DNA of 64,000 nucleotides from Cohnella pontilimi (lineage in GTDB: Bacteria; Bacillota; Bacilli; Paenibacillales; Paenibacillaceae): the NCBI RefSeq assembly GCF_005049045.1, contig NZ_SUPK01000001.1, forward strand, positions 186,001-250,000, given 5' to 3'. Below, piece after piece: positions 63,761 through 64,000 of the stretch. A program made the translations under genes and the position numbers. The notes under the pieces are model-generated. The model made no database searches. It worked only from the letters and a program-made list of their open reading frames with translations, and was not told the DNA's origin. Position 1 is the first letter of the stretch. Each line of letters opens with the position of its first letter.

Positions 63761-64000
63761 CTACTTCCAAATCGCGAGCGGTTTTTCGTTCTTGCTGGTG
63801 CCGATCGCCGGCAGTCCGTACATATCCTCGATCGTTCGCAGGACAGAATAATGGTTCGTTTTTTGCTTATAATCGCCTTTCTTCACCATCGGCCCCACAA
63901 AAACGGTCGGTATCCGGTTATTTTGGCTCATGTCGTCTTCATCCCATGTCAGGATCAACAGGCTGTTATGCGTCTGCGCCCATTTAACGTAACCGGACAA
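63761..64000 (-). CDS. C-terminal end of a phosphoesterase (acid phosphatase / phospholipase C-like), truncated by window edge
   Basis: The last 79 residues of a protein that continues beyond the window. ILTWDEDDMSQNNRIPTVFV holds the conserved Asp/Glu and Asn residues of the AcpA/phosphoesterase family, and VGPMVKKGDYKQ then NHYSVLRTIEDMYGLP are also typical of that family. The TTG at 64000 is probably an internal leucine, not a start. Related proteins are secreted phosphatases or phospholipase C-like enzymes. Confidence 0.8.
   Translation of the reverse strand: MSGYVKWAQTHNSLLILTWDEDDMSQNNRIPTVFVGPMVKKGDYKQKTNHYSVLRTIEDMYGLPAIGTSKNEKPLAIWK

Overview
The window looks like a chromosomal segment of a spore-forming Firmicute, most likely Paenibacillaceae. 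The evidence is moderately high GC, strong AGGAGG-type ribosome binding sites, frequent GTG/TTG starts, a GerA-family germinant receptor subunit, GerP-like proteins, a YhcN/YlaJ-type spore lipoprotein, a perfect HrcA/CIRCE operator and CcpA cre-like sites. The genus is inferred, not proven. I see no rRNA, tRNA, CRISPR array, prophage or insertion sequence. Most of it reads as ordinary chromosome with small islands of gene decay.

Layout. 1-3943: truncated gerA-type gene, patatin-like lipase, a cell-wall glucosaminidase and a Gly/Gln-rich DUF3892 protein. 4009-18454: a tight eleven-gene catabolic cluster (acyl-CoA dehydrogenase, methylcitrate synthase, methylcitrate dehydratase, methylisocitrate lyase, second acyl-CoA dehydrogenase, fused isobutyryl-CoA mutase, branched-chain 2-oxoacid dehydrogenase E1alpha/E1beta/E2, thiolase, 3-hydroxybutyryl-CoA dehydrogenase). 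It merges what Bacillus subtilis keeps as separate mmg and bkd operons and adds icmF. Together the genes can take branched-chain keto acids to acyl-CoAs, isomerise isobutyryl-CoA to butyryl-CoA, oxidise that to acetyl-CoA, and clear propionyl-CoA through the methylcitrate cycle. 18598-28397: small proteins, an EEP-phosphatase/flippase-like pair, a second glucosaminidase sharing upstream DNA with the first, transporters, nagA and a bifunctional penicillin-binding protein.

28405-31529: a sugar ABC importer (two permeases and a lipoprotein) read leftwards, with a probable cre site. 31708-35559: MATE exporter, flavin monooxygenase-like protein with a promoter/operator, thioredoxin-reductase-like protein. 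35655-39233: cysJ-cysI sulfite reductase. 39380-43594: zinc metallopeptidase, CIRCE-controlled htpG, CYP152-type peroxygenase. 43638-51784: spore lipoprotein, a frameshifted remnant, lactate-monooxygenase-like enzyme, then a cre-controlled sugar/amino-sugar operon (oxidoreductase, ROK kinase, second nagA, a glycosidase-like remnant, medium-chain dehydrogenase).

51849-58393: phosphodiesterase-like protein, small membrane and VOC proteins, an Sm-like glycine-rich protein, MFS and GNAT genes. 58505-61574: the most intriguing region, eight small genes in two transcription units: two Hsp20-like proteins, a GerPC-like coiled-coil protein, four GerPA/GerPF-like proteins (one with two repeats) and a six-cysteine zinc-ribbon protein. 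It looks like a spore-envelope assembly module. 61615-64000: SGNH hydrolase, a deletion remnant of a DUF457-type membrane protein, a YCII protein, a PAP2 phosphatase and a truncated phosphoesterase.
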